Shown here in pieces: positions 1 to 8,891 of a stretch of 60,721 nt of DNA. A program made the translations under genes and the position numbers. The DNA lies in assembly GCA_002310055.1 (NCBI GenBank), contig DBXS01000011.1:1-60721 (forward strand). The letters are read 5' to 3'. Under the pieces are notes generated by a model. It was not told the origin of the DNA, made no database searches, and was given only the letters and a program-made list of their open reading frames with translations. This DNA comes from Clostridiales bacterium UBA1206 (lineage in GTDB: Bacteria; Bacillota; Clostridia; Oscillospirales; CAG-382). Position 1 is the first letter of the stretch; the number at the start of each line of letters is the position of its first letter.

Positions 1-2
1 AG

Positions 3-149
3 GCAGCAATTCAGGTCAGGAATCGGGGCATGGTGGACCGGTCTGATCTGGTGGTGTGCTATGTCGAACATGAGACAGGCGGGGCATATCAAACAAAGGC
101 TTATGCTGAGAAAAGCGGCAAGACTGTAATCAACCTCGCCGACGACTAA
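3..149 (+). CDS. C-terminal fragment of a SLOG/DUF1273-like protein (cut by window edge)
   Basis: The reading frame is open from the left edge to a TAA at 147-149 and gives 48 residues. The stretch RNRGMVDRSDLVVCYVEH followed by GGAYQT and a Lys-rich KSGKTVINLA ending resembles the C-terminal part of SLOG-superfamily (DUF1273/YspA-type) proteins, which bind nucleotide-like ligands and are often found on conjugative elements. Only the tail is visible, so the assignment rests on this motif. The gene ends about 180 bases before the truncated hsdM and is probably part of a different, possibly mobile, unit. Frame and stop are seen directly; family is recalled from motif similarity. Confidence 0.55.
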   Translation, partial: AAIQVRNRGMVDRSDLVVCYVEHETGGAYQTKAYAEKSGKTVINLADD

Positions 150-256
150 ACATTTAATTATTCCGCACTTTTTAATTATTCCTCCGACAGCCGGTTTTGA
201 GGGGTAAGTTTCAAAGGCCACTGAATCGGCCAGCAACAATCGAATAAACAGAAAAA

Positions 257-310
257 GGGCTTCCGAAGCTCTGCTGTAAAACACAGCGGAACCTCGAAAG
301 CCCTTTATTT
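257..310 (+). terminator. Long imperfect hairpin followed by T-rich tract
   Basis: Arms 257-277 and 283-303 pair with about 17 of 21 positions and are followed by TTTATTT. This fits a rho-independent terminator for the upstream gene. It lies directly before the start of the truncated hsdM, so it could instead be part of an element end. Bases 150-256 contain no gene that I can see. Confidence 0.5.
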
Positions 311-331
311 CAAGCCTTTTTCAGCACTTAT

Positions 332-1504
332 GTGCCGGAGAAGGCTTTTTCTGTTTGTATCAAAGACAGCGTCTTTATAGATCCCGCCTGCGGTTCGGGC
401 GGTATGTTCGTCCAGGCGGCGCGTTATATGCACGCACACAATGCAAGCGAATCCGAGCAGATGAAATTCCGCTGCTACGGCGTTGAAAAAGAGCCGGACA
501 CTGTCAAGCTTGCAAAAATGAACCTGCTGCTCAACAAAGTTCGAGGCGAAATAACAGAAGCGAACTCGTTCTATTCCGATCCATATAACGCTTTCGGCGC
601 GTTTGATTACGTTATGGCAAATCCGCCTTTCAACGTTGACGAGGTCGTGGTCGAGAAAGTCATTGGAGACAACAGATTCAACACCTACGGCGTGCCGAGA
701 AATTCCTCCACTTCAGCAAAGAAGAAATCCGACAAAAAAGAAACCGTACCGAACGCAAACTATCTGTGGATCGGTTATTTCGCCACGGCTTTGAACGAAC
801 ACGGCAAAGCCGCGCTCGTTATGGCAAACTCCGCCTCCGACGCCGGCAAGAGCGAATACGAGATCCGCAAGAAGATGATCGAAGAAGGTGTTATCAGTCA
901 GATGGTCACGCTGCCGTCAAATATGTTTTCATCGGTCACGCTGCCCGCAACGCTGTGGTTCTTCGATAAAAACAAGCCGCAGACGGATAAAAAGGACGAG
1001 ATCCTGTTTATTGACGCGCGCAATACTTTTACTCAGGTCGACCGGGCTCATCGCAAGTTCAGCGACGAGCAGATCAAAAACCTCGGTATCATCACCCGTC
1101 TGTATCAGGGAGATACTGGCGCCTTTACCGCGCTGATCGAAGAGTATAAAAAAGCGATGGCGGAGGCGCCGGAGGAAGCCGAAGATAAGGAAACGAAAAC
1201 CGGAGCATACTGGCAGAGCCAGATCGACTGGCTGACCGAGCGCTTCCCGGATGGCGTCTACCGCGACGTTATAGGTCTCTGCAAAGTTGCGAAACTCGAC
1301 GGCGAGGACGGTATCATCGATCAGGATTACTCGCTCAACGCCGGGCGCTACGTCGGCGTCGTTATTGAAGACGACGGCATGACAGAAACCGAGTTTAAAG
1401 AAACGATGATCGGGTTGAACGCGGAGTTTGAAGCTTTGAACGAAGAGGCAAAAAAGCTAGAAGAGCAAATCGCGGAGAATATCAAGGCGCTGTTTGGTGA
1501 ATGA
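332..1504 (+). CDS. hsdM: Type I restriction-modification DNA methyltransferase subunit HsdM, N-terminally truncated
   Basis: The product is the adenine-N6 methyltransferase subunit of a type I restriction enzyme; it acts with HsdS for methylation and with HsdS and HsdR for cleavage. The SAM-binding motif DPACGSGG is at residues 17-24 and the catalytic NPPF at 97-100. In full-length HsdM proteins about 150 residues of helical N-terminal domain precede the SAM motif; here only 16 residues do, and 390 residues is short for the family. The first usable codon is GTG at 332, and no good ribosome binding site precedes it. The C-terminal helix is intact and overlaps hsdS by ATGA. The protein is therefore likely inactive or altered, unless the missing part is encoded elsewhere. 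Family certain; loss of function inferred. Confidence 0.85.
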   Translation: MPEKAFSVCIKDSVFIDPACGSGGMFVQAARYMHAHNASESEQMKFRCYGVEKEPDTVKLAKMNLLLNKVRGEITEANSFYSDPYNAFGAFDYVMANPPFNVDEVVVEKVIGDNRFNTYGVPRNSSTSAKKKSDKKETVPNANYLWIGYFATALNEHGKAALVMANSASDAGKSEYEIRKKMIEEGVISQMVTLPSNMFSSVTLPATLWFFDKNKPQTDKKDEILFIDARNTFTQVDRAHRKFSDEQIKNLGIITRLYQGDTGAFTALIEEYKKAMAEAPEEAEDKETKTGAYWQSQIDWLTERFPDGVYRDVIGLCKVAKLDGEDGIIDQDYSLNAGRYVGVVIEDDGMTETEFKETMIGLNAEFEALNEEAKKLEEQIAENIKALFGE

Positions 1505-2700
1505 ATATGTTAATGAAAATCACTTTTGATGAATTTGTTCGACTCAACAGAGGATTTGATTTGCCTGATAGCGATATAGTTTCAGGAGAATATCCTGTCG
1601 TAGCATCGACAAATATTAAGGCTTATCATAATGAATATAAGGTTGAACCGCCAGTAGTTGTTACAGGCAGATCTGGAAGTCTTGGGAGTGTACAATACAT
1701 TACAAAAAAATGCTGGCCGTTGAATACATCCTTATATGCTAAGGACTATCGAGGCAACAACCCTCAATATGTTTATTATTTTTTGCAGACAATGCATCTT
1801 GAACAATACAATGCAGGAGCCGGTGTTCCTACTCTGAATCAAAATCATTTGCAAAGGCTGAAAATAAACGTTCACAATAAAGAAGAGCAAGGTAAAGTGG
1901 TTGCCATCCTCTCCGCCTACGACAACCTGATTGAAACCAACAACAAACGAATCAAGGTTTTGGAGCAGATGGCGGAAAATCTGTATAAAGAGTGGTTCGT
2001 CCGCTTCCGCTTTCCCGGTAACGAAACCGTGGAGTTTGAAAACAGCAAACTTGGAAGGATTCCTTCATCCTTCTCCATAGTCAAAATGCAAGATGCATTT
2101 GATTATTATATTGGTGGAGGATGGGGAAATGATGATGAAGATAAAGAGTTTTCGGTTGAAGCATATGTGATTAGAGGAACAGATTTTCCTCGTGTTTCAA
2201 GAGGTGATGTATCATCTTGCCCTTTGAGATACCACAAAAAGAGCAATTATGTTGCTCGAGAACTAAAACCTGACGATATCATTCTTGAAGTGTCGGGTGG
2301 GACATCAGATCAACCCGTGGGAAGAACTTTACTGGTAACATCTGAAGTTATTGAACAATTAGAAAGAAAAGTGATTTGTGCCAGCTTTTGCAAACAGATT
2401 AGAGTAAATACAGAAGTTGTTTCACCTATATACTTTTTCTACTGGATGCAGTTTCTATATGAGACACGGATAATAGAAAGATTTCAGCTACAATCAACCG
2501 GCATAATTAACTTTCAATTTGATTATTTCCTAAGAAAAGGCGATTTAATGCTTCCGACAAAAGAAATAATGGATTCTTTTGAGTCATTGATACGACCAAT
2601 ACACAAGGAAATAGCATCAATAGCAAAAGAAAACGCAAACCTCATCAAACAGCGCGATTTGCTTTTGCCGCGCTTGATGAGCGGAAAGCTGGAGGTATAG
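1501..2700 (+). CDS. hsdS: Type I restriction-modification specificity subunit HsdS
   Basis: This 399-residue protein recognises the bipartite DNA target of the type I system. It has the usual two target-recognition domains (about residues 1-125 and 185-345), each followed by a conserved helical spacer; NNKRIKVLEQMAENLYKEWF (about 147-166) and the C-terminal NLIKQRDLLLPRLMSGKLEV are typical. The ATG at 1501 overlaps the hsdM stop by four bases. The recognition domains are visibly AT-rich while the central spacer (about 1890-2050) is more G+C-rich, a mosaic expected when recognition domains are exchanged by recombination. Both domains are full length, so the subunit looks intact. Confidence 0.93.
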   Translation: MNMLMKITFDEFVRLNRGFDLPDSDIVSGEYPVVASTNIKAYHNEYKVEPPVVVTGRSGSLGSVQYITKKCWPLNTSLYAKDYRGNNPQYVYYFLQTMHLEQYNAGAGVPTLNQNHLQRLKINVHNKEEQGKVVAILSAYDNLIETNNKRIKVLEQMAENLYKEWFVRFRFPGNETVEFENSKLGRIPSSFSIVKMQDAFDYYIGGGWGNDDEDKEFSVEAYVIRGTDFPRVSRGDVSSCPLRYHKKSNYVARELKPDDIILEVSGGTSDQPVGRTLLVTSEVIEQLERKVICASFCKQIRVNTEVVSPIYFFYWMQFLYETRIIERFQLQSTGIINFQFDYFLRKGDLMLPTKEIMDSFESLIRPIHKEIASIAKENANLIKQRDLLLPRLMSGKLEV

Positions 2701-2701
2701 A

Positions 2702-4297
2702 ATGGGTGAACAATTTGAAGTGTTAAAACAAGCAGAAGGATTACGCAAGTATTTAACCTTGGAACCTCCTATGCCAGACGGCGTTTTAATGCCTCGGTTA
2801 AAAACTATTTATTCAAAGCCAGAGTTTATAAGATGGAAAGAGAACGCAATATATCAATTGCAAACATTAAAACAAGAACCGATAATAGCTGAAACAATAG
2901 AGCTTATAAATGGTTTTAATGGTTGGAGTGATGAGTCTGATTTTGAAAAATTGCTATCGAAAATAGATGTTATTATTCGTAATTCATCAGATTTTACTGT
3001 GGAGGATAAAATAGAAAATATGCCACAAACACATCTTGGAAAAGATACAATCATTCATACCGCTTTTGACGATTATAAGCTTATTAATCAGATTGGTTCC
3101 GGTGGTAACGGACGAGTATTCGCTGCGCAAAACAATGATGGCGAAAAACGTGCTATCAAATTTATTGAAAAAGACAGTTCCAAGCAAAAACTGAAACGTT
3201 TTAAAAATGAAATATATTTTTGTGAACATCATAAACATAAAAATATCGTTCCGGTATTAGATCGTGGACAGGCTTTTTTAGACGGTAAAGATTTTGTGTT
3301 TTATGTAATGCCCCAATATGCAGACACTCTAAAGGATAAAATCAGAACGGGCATTCCAGCGGATAAAGTGCTTGACATTTTTGTTGGGCTGTTGGAGGGC
3401 TTGAAATATGCCCACGAACACGGTACTATTCATAGAGATATTAAGCCGGAGAATATATTGTTTGCAAAAGATAGTTTTGAGCCGGTCATTTGCGACTTTG
3501 GTATTGCACATTTTTCAGAAGATGAGTTACTAACTATTGTTGAAACCAAAGCAACTGACAGAATGGCGAATTTTCAATATGCTGCACCCGAGCAACGCAA
3601 AAGAGGCGGTAATGTATGTTTTCAAACAGATATATATGCACTTGCTTTGATTTTAAACGAGATGTTTACAGGGGAAATACCGCAAGCCGCAGATCATAAA
3701 AGAATTGAGACCGTAAATCCGGACTATAAGTATTTGGACGACTTATTTGATATGTTGTTTAAGCAAGAGCCGAATGATAGACTCTATCCCGAAGTTTTGA
3801 TTCTTAACGAGCTTAATGTTTTAGCGGAACTATATCAGCGTGAAGCAGAAAAAGAAAAACTAAAAGCTACAATCAACGAGGTCATTGAGCCGGAGAATTT
3901 TGATCCGTCCATTCAAAACGTCTACCCCAAAAATGGACGTTTACATATTACATTTAACACAGTTTTACCAGATGAATGGTTTTGGATTCTAAGAAATGGA
4001 GAATATAGTCACATGCATATCATGGGGTATGAACCAACTACTCTTCAAAAAAATAGCGAAAACGAGATTTCATTGCCTCTTAAAGGCGGTGAAAGTCAAG
4101 ATATAATCAAATCCTTGATAAGAAATGTGAAAGAATGGTCTGCAACTGTGAGCCGTGAGTATTCGCAGGAATTAAAACGCAAAGCGATTGCAGAACAAAG
4201 GAAAAAAGAAGAAGCTAGAATGAAAGAAATAAGGAGAATTGAAGAAGAAGAGAGAATGAGATCAACGATTAATGACGTATTGAAGGAAATTTTATAA
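2702..4297 (+). CDS. Hanks-type Ser/Thr protein kinase inside the restriction operon
   Basis: A 531-residue protein with an uncharacterised N-terminal region (about 1-120), a eukaryotic-like kinase domain (about 125-380), a further region of unknown fold, and a charged coiled-coil tail (about 495-520). Key kinase elements are complete: glycine loop IGSGGNGRV at 131-139, catalytic-site lysine K153, HRDIKPEN with H244-D246, and DFG at 265-267, so it should be active. No transmembrane segment is seen. It starts one base after hsdS with GGAGGT in front, so it is co-transcribed with the restriction genes. The base composition is AT-rich compared with hsdR. A role in controlling or extending the defence system is inferred from context only. 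Confidence 0.9.
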   Translation: MGEQFEVLKQAEGLRKYLTLEPPMPDGVLMPRLKTIYSKPEFIRWKENAIYQLQTLKQEPIIAETIELINGFNGWSDESDFEKLLSKIDVIIRNSSDFTVEDKIENMPQTHLGKDTIIHTAFDDYKLINQIGSGGNGRVFAAQNNDGEKRAIKFIEKDSSKQKLKRFKNEIYFCEHHKHKNIVPVLDRGQAFLDGKDFVFYVMPQYADTLKDKIRTGIPADKVLDIFVGLLEGLKYAHEHGTIHRDIKPENILFAKDSFEPVICDFGIAHFSEDELLTIVETKATDRMANFQYAAPEQRKRGGNVCFQTDIYALALILNEMFTGEIPQAADHKRIETVNPDYKYLDDLFDMLFKQEPNDRLYPEVLILNELNVLAELYQREAEKEKLKATINEVIEPENFDPSIQNVYPKNGRLHITFNTVLPDEWFWILRNGEYSHMHIMGYEPTTLQKNSENEISLPLKGGESQDIIKSLIRNVKEWSATVSREYSQELKRKAIAEQRKKEEARMKEIRRIEEEERMRSTINDVLKEIL

Positions 4298-4334
4298 ATA
4301 AAAGTAAATGATATAATAAAAGGCGGTGAAGAAT

Positions 4335-4859
4335 ATGCTTCTTGACGGATACTGGAAAAGAGACTTAATCAAATTCATGCGGCAGCTTATATTCTGGAGC
4401 CGCCGTGGTGGATCCATAATGCAAAAATACGCCGAACACCGGATAAATCGCTACCTTCTTTTCTCCGCCGCTATTATCCGCAAAATCGTTGAGGACGAAG
4501 AGGATGCCAAGAAGATCATAAAAAAGCATCAGATGCATATGCCGCCGCTGCTGGTCCTGAAGATAAATATACCTGTTACACGCTATCAGCATATGGATGA
4601 GGACAAATTCTTTGTCAATTCCCGGGTATTTCTTGACGATTATGATCTGAAAAACGGACGCGCGGACACTATACCGCTTATGCAGGTTTGTAATCAAATC
4701 ATCCATTCGTACACCTGGGCCGTTGTCCATTATGGGAAACGTAGAATACATGGAGTGCTGGTCGCATCTGATCGAGAAAAAGAAAAGGACATTATTTTAC
4801 TCACTGTTTCCGATTGGATCAGATCGATCCAGAAAGTAATAGAAGATGCTAACATATAA
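4335..4859 (+). CDS. Hypothetical protein between kinase and hsdR
   Basis: I do not recognise this 174-residue protein. It is soluble-looking, basic at the start (WKRDLIKFMRQ, RRGGSIMQKYAEHR) and mixed alpha/beta later, with no signal peptide or membrane segment. An AGGCGG sequence about nine bases before ATG 4335 favours that start; GTG 4326 is an upstream alternative. The gene lies 37 bases after the kinase and 14 before hsdR on the same strand, so it belongs to the same transcription unit. Possible roles are a kinase partner or a restriction modulator, but nothing in the sequence proves either. Confidence 0.75.
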   Translation: MLLDGYWKRDLIKFMRQLIFWSRRGGSIMQKYAEHRINRYLLFSAAIIRKIVEDEEDAKKIIKKHQMHMPPLLVLKINIPVTRYQHMDEDKFFVNSRVFLDDYDLKNGRADTIPLMQVCNQIIHSYTWAVVHYGKRRIHGVLVASDREKEKDIILLTVSDWIRSIQKVIEDANI

Positions 4860-4873
4860 AGGGGGGACGCATT

Positions 4874-7800
4874 ATGCGTAACTTCATTTCCGAAGACGAT
4901 ATAGAACAGGCGATACTGCAAAAGCTGCAGGGAGAGCCGTTCAAATACGATATATTGCGATGTGACGCGTCGCCGGACAAGCGCGAGCTGCTCCCCGACG
5001 GTACAGGCAGAAAGAACAAAAAAGAATGCGTTCTTCCGCTTGTGCTCCGGGATGCTTTGACGCGCCTCAATCCCGGTATTCCCGGTGATAAACTTGACGA
5101 TATCGCCCGTGATCTGTCCCGTGATTTTACCGGCTCGGATTTGACGGACGTCAACTACAGATATTACAATCAGATAAGAAACGGAGTTAAGATCTCTTTG
5201 CGCAGAAACGCCAAGGAAGACTTTGACTTTGTAAAACTGGTAGATTATGAACATCCGGAAAACAACACGTTTACTGCAGTTTCTCAGATGTGGATCCAGG
5301 GACGCGTTTATTGGCGCCGCCCGGACGTTCTTGTCTTTGTCAACGGTCTTCCGATGGTTTTCATCGAGCTGAAAAACAGCATTGTAAAGGTCGAGGAAGC
5401 ATATAACGATAACCTCAAAAACTACCTGCGGGATATCCCCAACCTGTTTGCGTTCAACCAGATCTGCGTCCTTTCAAACGGACTCGAAACGAGACTCGGT
5501 GCTTTCAACGCCACATACAGTCATTTTTTTGAATGGCTCAAAGTCGAATCAGAAAAAGAGCGCCCAAACAGGAAAGCAATCCATGAAGCCGCGAGCGTCG
5601 GCGAAAGTTCCGTGCGGTATTTCATAGACGGCTTACTGCAAAAAGACCGGCTGATCGATTACATAGAAAACTTTATCATGTTCCGCGATCAGAAAGATAA
5701 AATCATAGCCAAGAACCACCAGTATTTCGGTGTAAATAATCTGATGGAATCGGTAAAGAACCGTGCGGAGCTGCAGGGCAAACTGGGCGTTTTCTGGCAC
5801 ACGCAGGGCTCCGGCAAATCATTCTCCATGGTGTTTTTTGCCCGCAAGGTGCGGCGGAAGATCAATGGCAATTTCACCTTCCTCGTCATCACCGACCGTG
5901 AGGATCTGGATGATCAGATCCATAAGAATTTCGTTAAAACCGAAGTGATCGGATCAAAGGAAGAATGCCAACCGAAAGACGGAAAACAGCTGCGTGAGTA
6001 TCTGAAAACAAATAAATCGTTTATTTTTACGCTTATACACAAGTTCCGCTACGACAAGGGAAAGAAATACCCCGTTCTTTCTATGCGTGACGATATCATT
6101 GTGATGGTGGATGAAGCGCACCGTACGCAGTACAAGGATTTGGCGGAAAATATGCGTACGGCGCTGCCGAACGCCAATTATATCGCATTTACCGGCACTC
6201 CGCTGCTTGGCAGCAAACGTCTGACAAATCAATGGTTCGGCAACTACGTTTCCGAGTACAACTTTGCACAGTCTGTCGAGGACGGATCTACCGTTCCTCT
6301 GTTCTATTCGCGCCGCGTGCCCGAAGTGGGGCTTGAGAACGATTTTCTTGACGATGACGTTGTCGATATTATCGAGGATGAAAACCTGAATGAAGATGAA
6401 ACCAGGCTACTCGAAAACTCCGCTTCGCGTATACTTGAGGTAATAAAGCGCGAAGATCGCATCGACAAGATCGCGCAGGATATTGCCCATCATTTCCCGC
6501 GTCGCGGTTTCCTTGGGAAAGGCATGGTCGTATCTGTCGATAAATATACTACGGTAAAGATGTACGACAAAGTGCAGCATTACTGGGCGATCGAAAAGCA
6601 AAAGATCGTTCAGGAGCGCAATTCGGCTGATACAAAGGAAAAGCGCGACGAACTAACGAGAATTCTTAACTATATGAACTCCGTTGAAATGGCGGTCATC
6701 GTTTCTGAAGAAGCGGACGAAAATGAGAAGTTCCAAAAGCAAGGGCTTGATATTGCCACACACAGACAGAAGATGAATATGATTACGCCTGAAGGGCTGG
6801 ACATTGAAGATCGGTTCAAATTGCCGTATGATCCATTGCAGCTCGTTTTCGTTTGTGCCATGTGGCTTACCGGCTTCGATGTGGAGAACCTCTCCACCCT
6901 CTATTTGGATAAGCCGATGAAAGGTCACACGCTGATGCAGGCCATCGCTCGCGCCAACCGCGTATTTCCTGGCAAGCCCTGCGGAATCGTTGTCGATTAC
7001 GTCAATGTGTTCAAATACATGCAGAAGGCGCTGACCGAATACGCATCCGGCGACGACGGCACTGAGTTCCCGGCGAAGGATATCGATCAGCTGATCGTTC
7101 TTATCAACGCTGCCGTTGACGAAGCGGATGAGTTCTTGCTTGGGCTTGGCATTGACATTGGCGCTATTATTTCCGAAGCGTCGACACTTGATCGTTTGGA
7201 CCTGTTGCGTGACGCATATGACGTCATCGTCTCAAACGACGAAAACAAGGACAAGTTCAAGGTGATTCTCAATACGCTGATGAATCTTTACGAGGCCTCC
7301 CGTCCGGAGATTTTTGAGAAAAACTGGAGCAACGAAAAGTTCTCGCCGCTGGCGTATTTATACGGGTTGTTCTGTCATACCATCGATGATGAGAAGATCA
7401 ACCGTGCGAGGATCCGTATGGCGCATGTGCTGGATACCAGCGTTTCTTCCGGACAGGCGGAAGATAATAATGAAGGTCTGGTGATTCATCAGGGAAAGGT
7501 CATAGATCTTTCAAAGGTTGATGTCGAAGAACTGAAAAAAGAGATCAAGGTCGCAAAATATAAGGCGGTGGAAATCGATGATCTGAAAGCGTTTATTGAA
7601 CAGGCGCTTCAGCAGATGCTCACCCGTAACTGCACGAGGCAGAAGTTCTCACAACGTTTCCGCAATATTATTGATCGATACAATGCCGGCGGATCCGAAA
7701 ATGAGGACTACTATGAACAGCTCTTACAGCTTATCGAGGATCTGAAATCGGAAGAGAAACGTCCGGATGCCGAGGGCTTGTCTGAGGAAGAACTAGAAAT

Positions 7801-8092
7801 CTACGATTTGCTGATCGCCGGGAAGAAACTCACAAAAGAAGAGGAACAGAAAGTTAAACTGTCGGCAAAGAATCTGTTTAAGAAGCTGACGGCGGAAAAG
7901 GCGGAACTGATGGTTGTCGACTGGTACAAAGACGAACAGCCGCGGGCAAAAGTAAAAACTGCGATCGAAACTTCGTTGGATGCAGATTTGCCGATCTCAT
8001 ACGATAAGGAAACATTTGCAGTGAAAATCGATCTCCTGCTGACACACTTTATTGACATGGCCGTCCAGGGATACGGCTGGGTTGTTGCATAA
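4874..8092 (+). CDS. hsdR: Type I restriction enzyme endonuclease/translocase subunit HsdR
   Basis: This 1072-residue subunit cleaves DNA after ATP-driven translocation. The N-terminal PD-(D/E)XK nuclease is seen as PDVLVF with D151 and the ELK with E165 and K167. The superfamily 2 motor follows: Walker A QGSGKS at 311-316, DEAH at 413-416, and the motif VI-like QAIARANRVFPGK region near residues 690-705. The C-terminal helical region, which docks to the methyltransferase, is present, and total length is normal. ATG 4874 has a strong GGGGGG ribosome binding site. The gene seems intact, in contrast with the truncated hsdM. It is followed by a hairpin at 8159-8193. Confidence 0.95.
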   Translation: MRNFISEDDIEQAILQKLQGEPFKYDILRCDASPDKRELLPDGTGRKNKKECVLPLVLRDALTRLNPGIPGDKLDDIARDLSRDFTGSDLTDVNYRYYNQIRNGVKISLRRNAKEDFDFVKLVDYEHPENNTFTAVSQMWIQGRVYWRRPDVLVFVNGLPMVFIELKNSIVKVEEAYNDNLKNYLRDIPNLFAFNQICVLSNGLETRLGAFNATYSHFFEWLKVESEKERPNRKAIHEAASVGESSVRYFIDGLLQKDRLIDYIENFIMFRDQKDKIIAKNHQYFGVNNLMESVKNRAELQGKLGVFWHTQGSGKSFSMVFFARKVRRKINGNFTFLVITDREDLDDQIHKNFVKTEVIGSKEECQPKDGKQLREYLKTNKSFIFTLIHKFRYDKGKKYPVLSMRDDIIVMVDEAHRTQYKDLAENMRTALPNANYIAFTGTPLLGSKRLTNQWFGNYVSEYNFAQSVEDGSTVPLFYSRRVPEVGLENDFLDDDVVDIIEDENLNEDETRLLENSASRILEVIKREDRIDKIAQDIAHHFPRRGFLGKGMVVSVDKYTTVKMYDKVQHYWAIEKQKIVQERNSADTKEKRDELTRILNYMNSVEMAVIVSEEADENEKFQKQGLDIATHRQKMNMITPEGLDIEDRFKLPYDPLQLVFVCAMWLTGFDVENLSTLYLDKPMKGHTLMQAIARANRVFPGKPCGIVVDYVNVFKYMQKALTEYASGDDGTEFPAKDIDQLIVLINAAVDEADEFLLGLGIDIGAIISEASTLDRLDLLRDAYDVIVSNDENKDKFKVILNTLMNLYEASRPEIFEKNWSNEKFSPLAYLYGLFCHTIDDEKINRARIRMAHVLDTSVSSGQAEDNNEGLVIHQGKVIDLSKVDVEELKKEIKVAKYKAVEIDDLKAFIEQALQQMLTRNCTRQKFSQRFRNIIDRYNAGGSENEDYYEQLLQLIEDLKSEEKRPDAEGLSEEELEIYDLLIAGKKLTKEEEQKVKLSAKNLFKKLTAEKAELMVVDWYKDEQPRAKVKTAIETSLDADLPISYDKETFAVKIDLLLTHFIDMAVQGYGWVVA

Positions 8093-8158
8093 AGATTGAT
8101 ATTAAATAATATGGAATGGTTCTTAATAGTCATAAAAGACTGCTCTTTTTATAATTAA

Positions 8159-8193
8159 CCCCCGCCAGGGACTCTTTGTCACTTAGGCGGGGG
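8159..8193. terminator. Perfect GC-rich hairpin after hsdR
   Basis: CCCCCGCC at 8159-8166 pairs with GGCGGGGG at 8186-8193. No clear T-run follows on either strand, so termination is plausible but weaker than usual. It lies between the convergent hsdR and the gene at 8250-8843. Confidence 0.5.
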
Positions 8194-8249
8194 CGAAATA
8201 GAGCTATATTAATAATAACGGCGTCGATAGGATACGGTTCTTTCGACAA

Positions 8250-8843
8250 TCAATAGAACATGCAGTTGTCGAGATATCCCGCGGCGTCGGCGAATCCGGG
8301 CGAATCGGGATCTGTGCAGTAGTCGAACTCCTCGCGCTCCTCGTCGTCCCAGATATCCGCGCAGCGGTCGATCCTGAACGCGCGGAACTCTTCGATCCCT
8401 TTGCACAGGACTATTTCGTATTCATCGCCGGCGGTCGAGGCGTATACGGAATTGAACTTTTCAAGAAAAGCTTTTACGTCGCGGTACTCGATACGCGAGC
8501 TCATTATGGCTTCGATCTCGTTCCACAGCTTTTTATCCTTTGCTGCGCAGGGGACGCCGGCTTCTATGCAGCTTTCAAGCTCCTCGTTGAGGTCGGCGCC
8601 GCGGTTGAACGGATCGATATCTTTCTTAAGGTCTCCGAGTATCGCGTCCCTTACGTAGATGTGCTTGATCAGGCCGACCGCTTCGCGCAGAGATCTGAAA
8701 TAGCATATACGCACGGCCTGGATCGAATCGGGAAGGGCAGAGGTGTATCGGAAATAGAGGTAGTAGCCGTCGGGGCGGGGTCTTGCGCTGCCGCGAGATT
8801 CCATGTAGTGTTCCCAGTAACGAACGTCGTCGAACTTATTCAT
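8250..8843 (-). CDS. Hypothetical acidic protein
   Basis: A 197-residue protein that I do not recognise. It is rich in Asp/Glu and aromatic residues, with no signal peptide, membrane span or metal-binding motif. The start is supported by GGAGG eight bases before ATG. It is last in a minus-strand series of XRE regulator, FtsH-like protease, pseudo-hydrolase and this gene, 48 bases after the hydrolase. Co-transcription with that series is likely but a hairpin lies between the two genes. No function can be assigned. Confidence 0.7.
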   Translation of the reverse strand: MNKFDDVRYWEHYMESRGSARPRPDGYYLYFRYTSALPDSIQAVRICYFRSLREAVGLIKHIYVRDAILGDLKKDIDPFNRGADLNEELESCIEAGVPCAAKDKKLWNEIEAIMSSRIEYRDVKAFLEKFNSVYASTAGDEYEIVLCKGIEEFRAFRIDRCADIWDDEEREEFDYCTDPDSPGFADAAGYLDNCMFY

Positions 8844-8860
8844 TTTTTTTCCTCCGTTTG

Positions 8861-8887
8861 CGCCGCCTTCAGGGCGGCGATTTTTTT
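8861..8887 (+). terminator. Hairpin with T-run read in the plus direction
   Basis: CGCCGCC at 8861-8867 pairs with GGCGGCG at 8873-8879 and is followed by seven T. The flanking genes are on the minus strand, so this would stop antisense transcription. A very similar structure lies at 10038-10063 at the end of the next gene. Confidence 0.4.
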
Positions 8888-8891
8888 ATGT

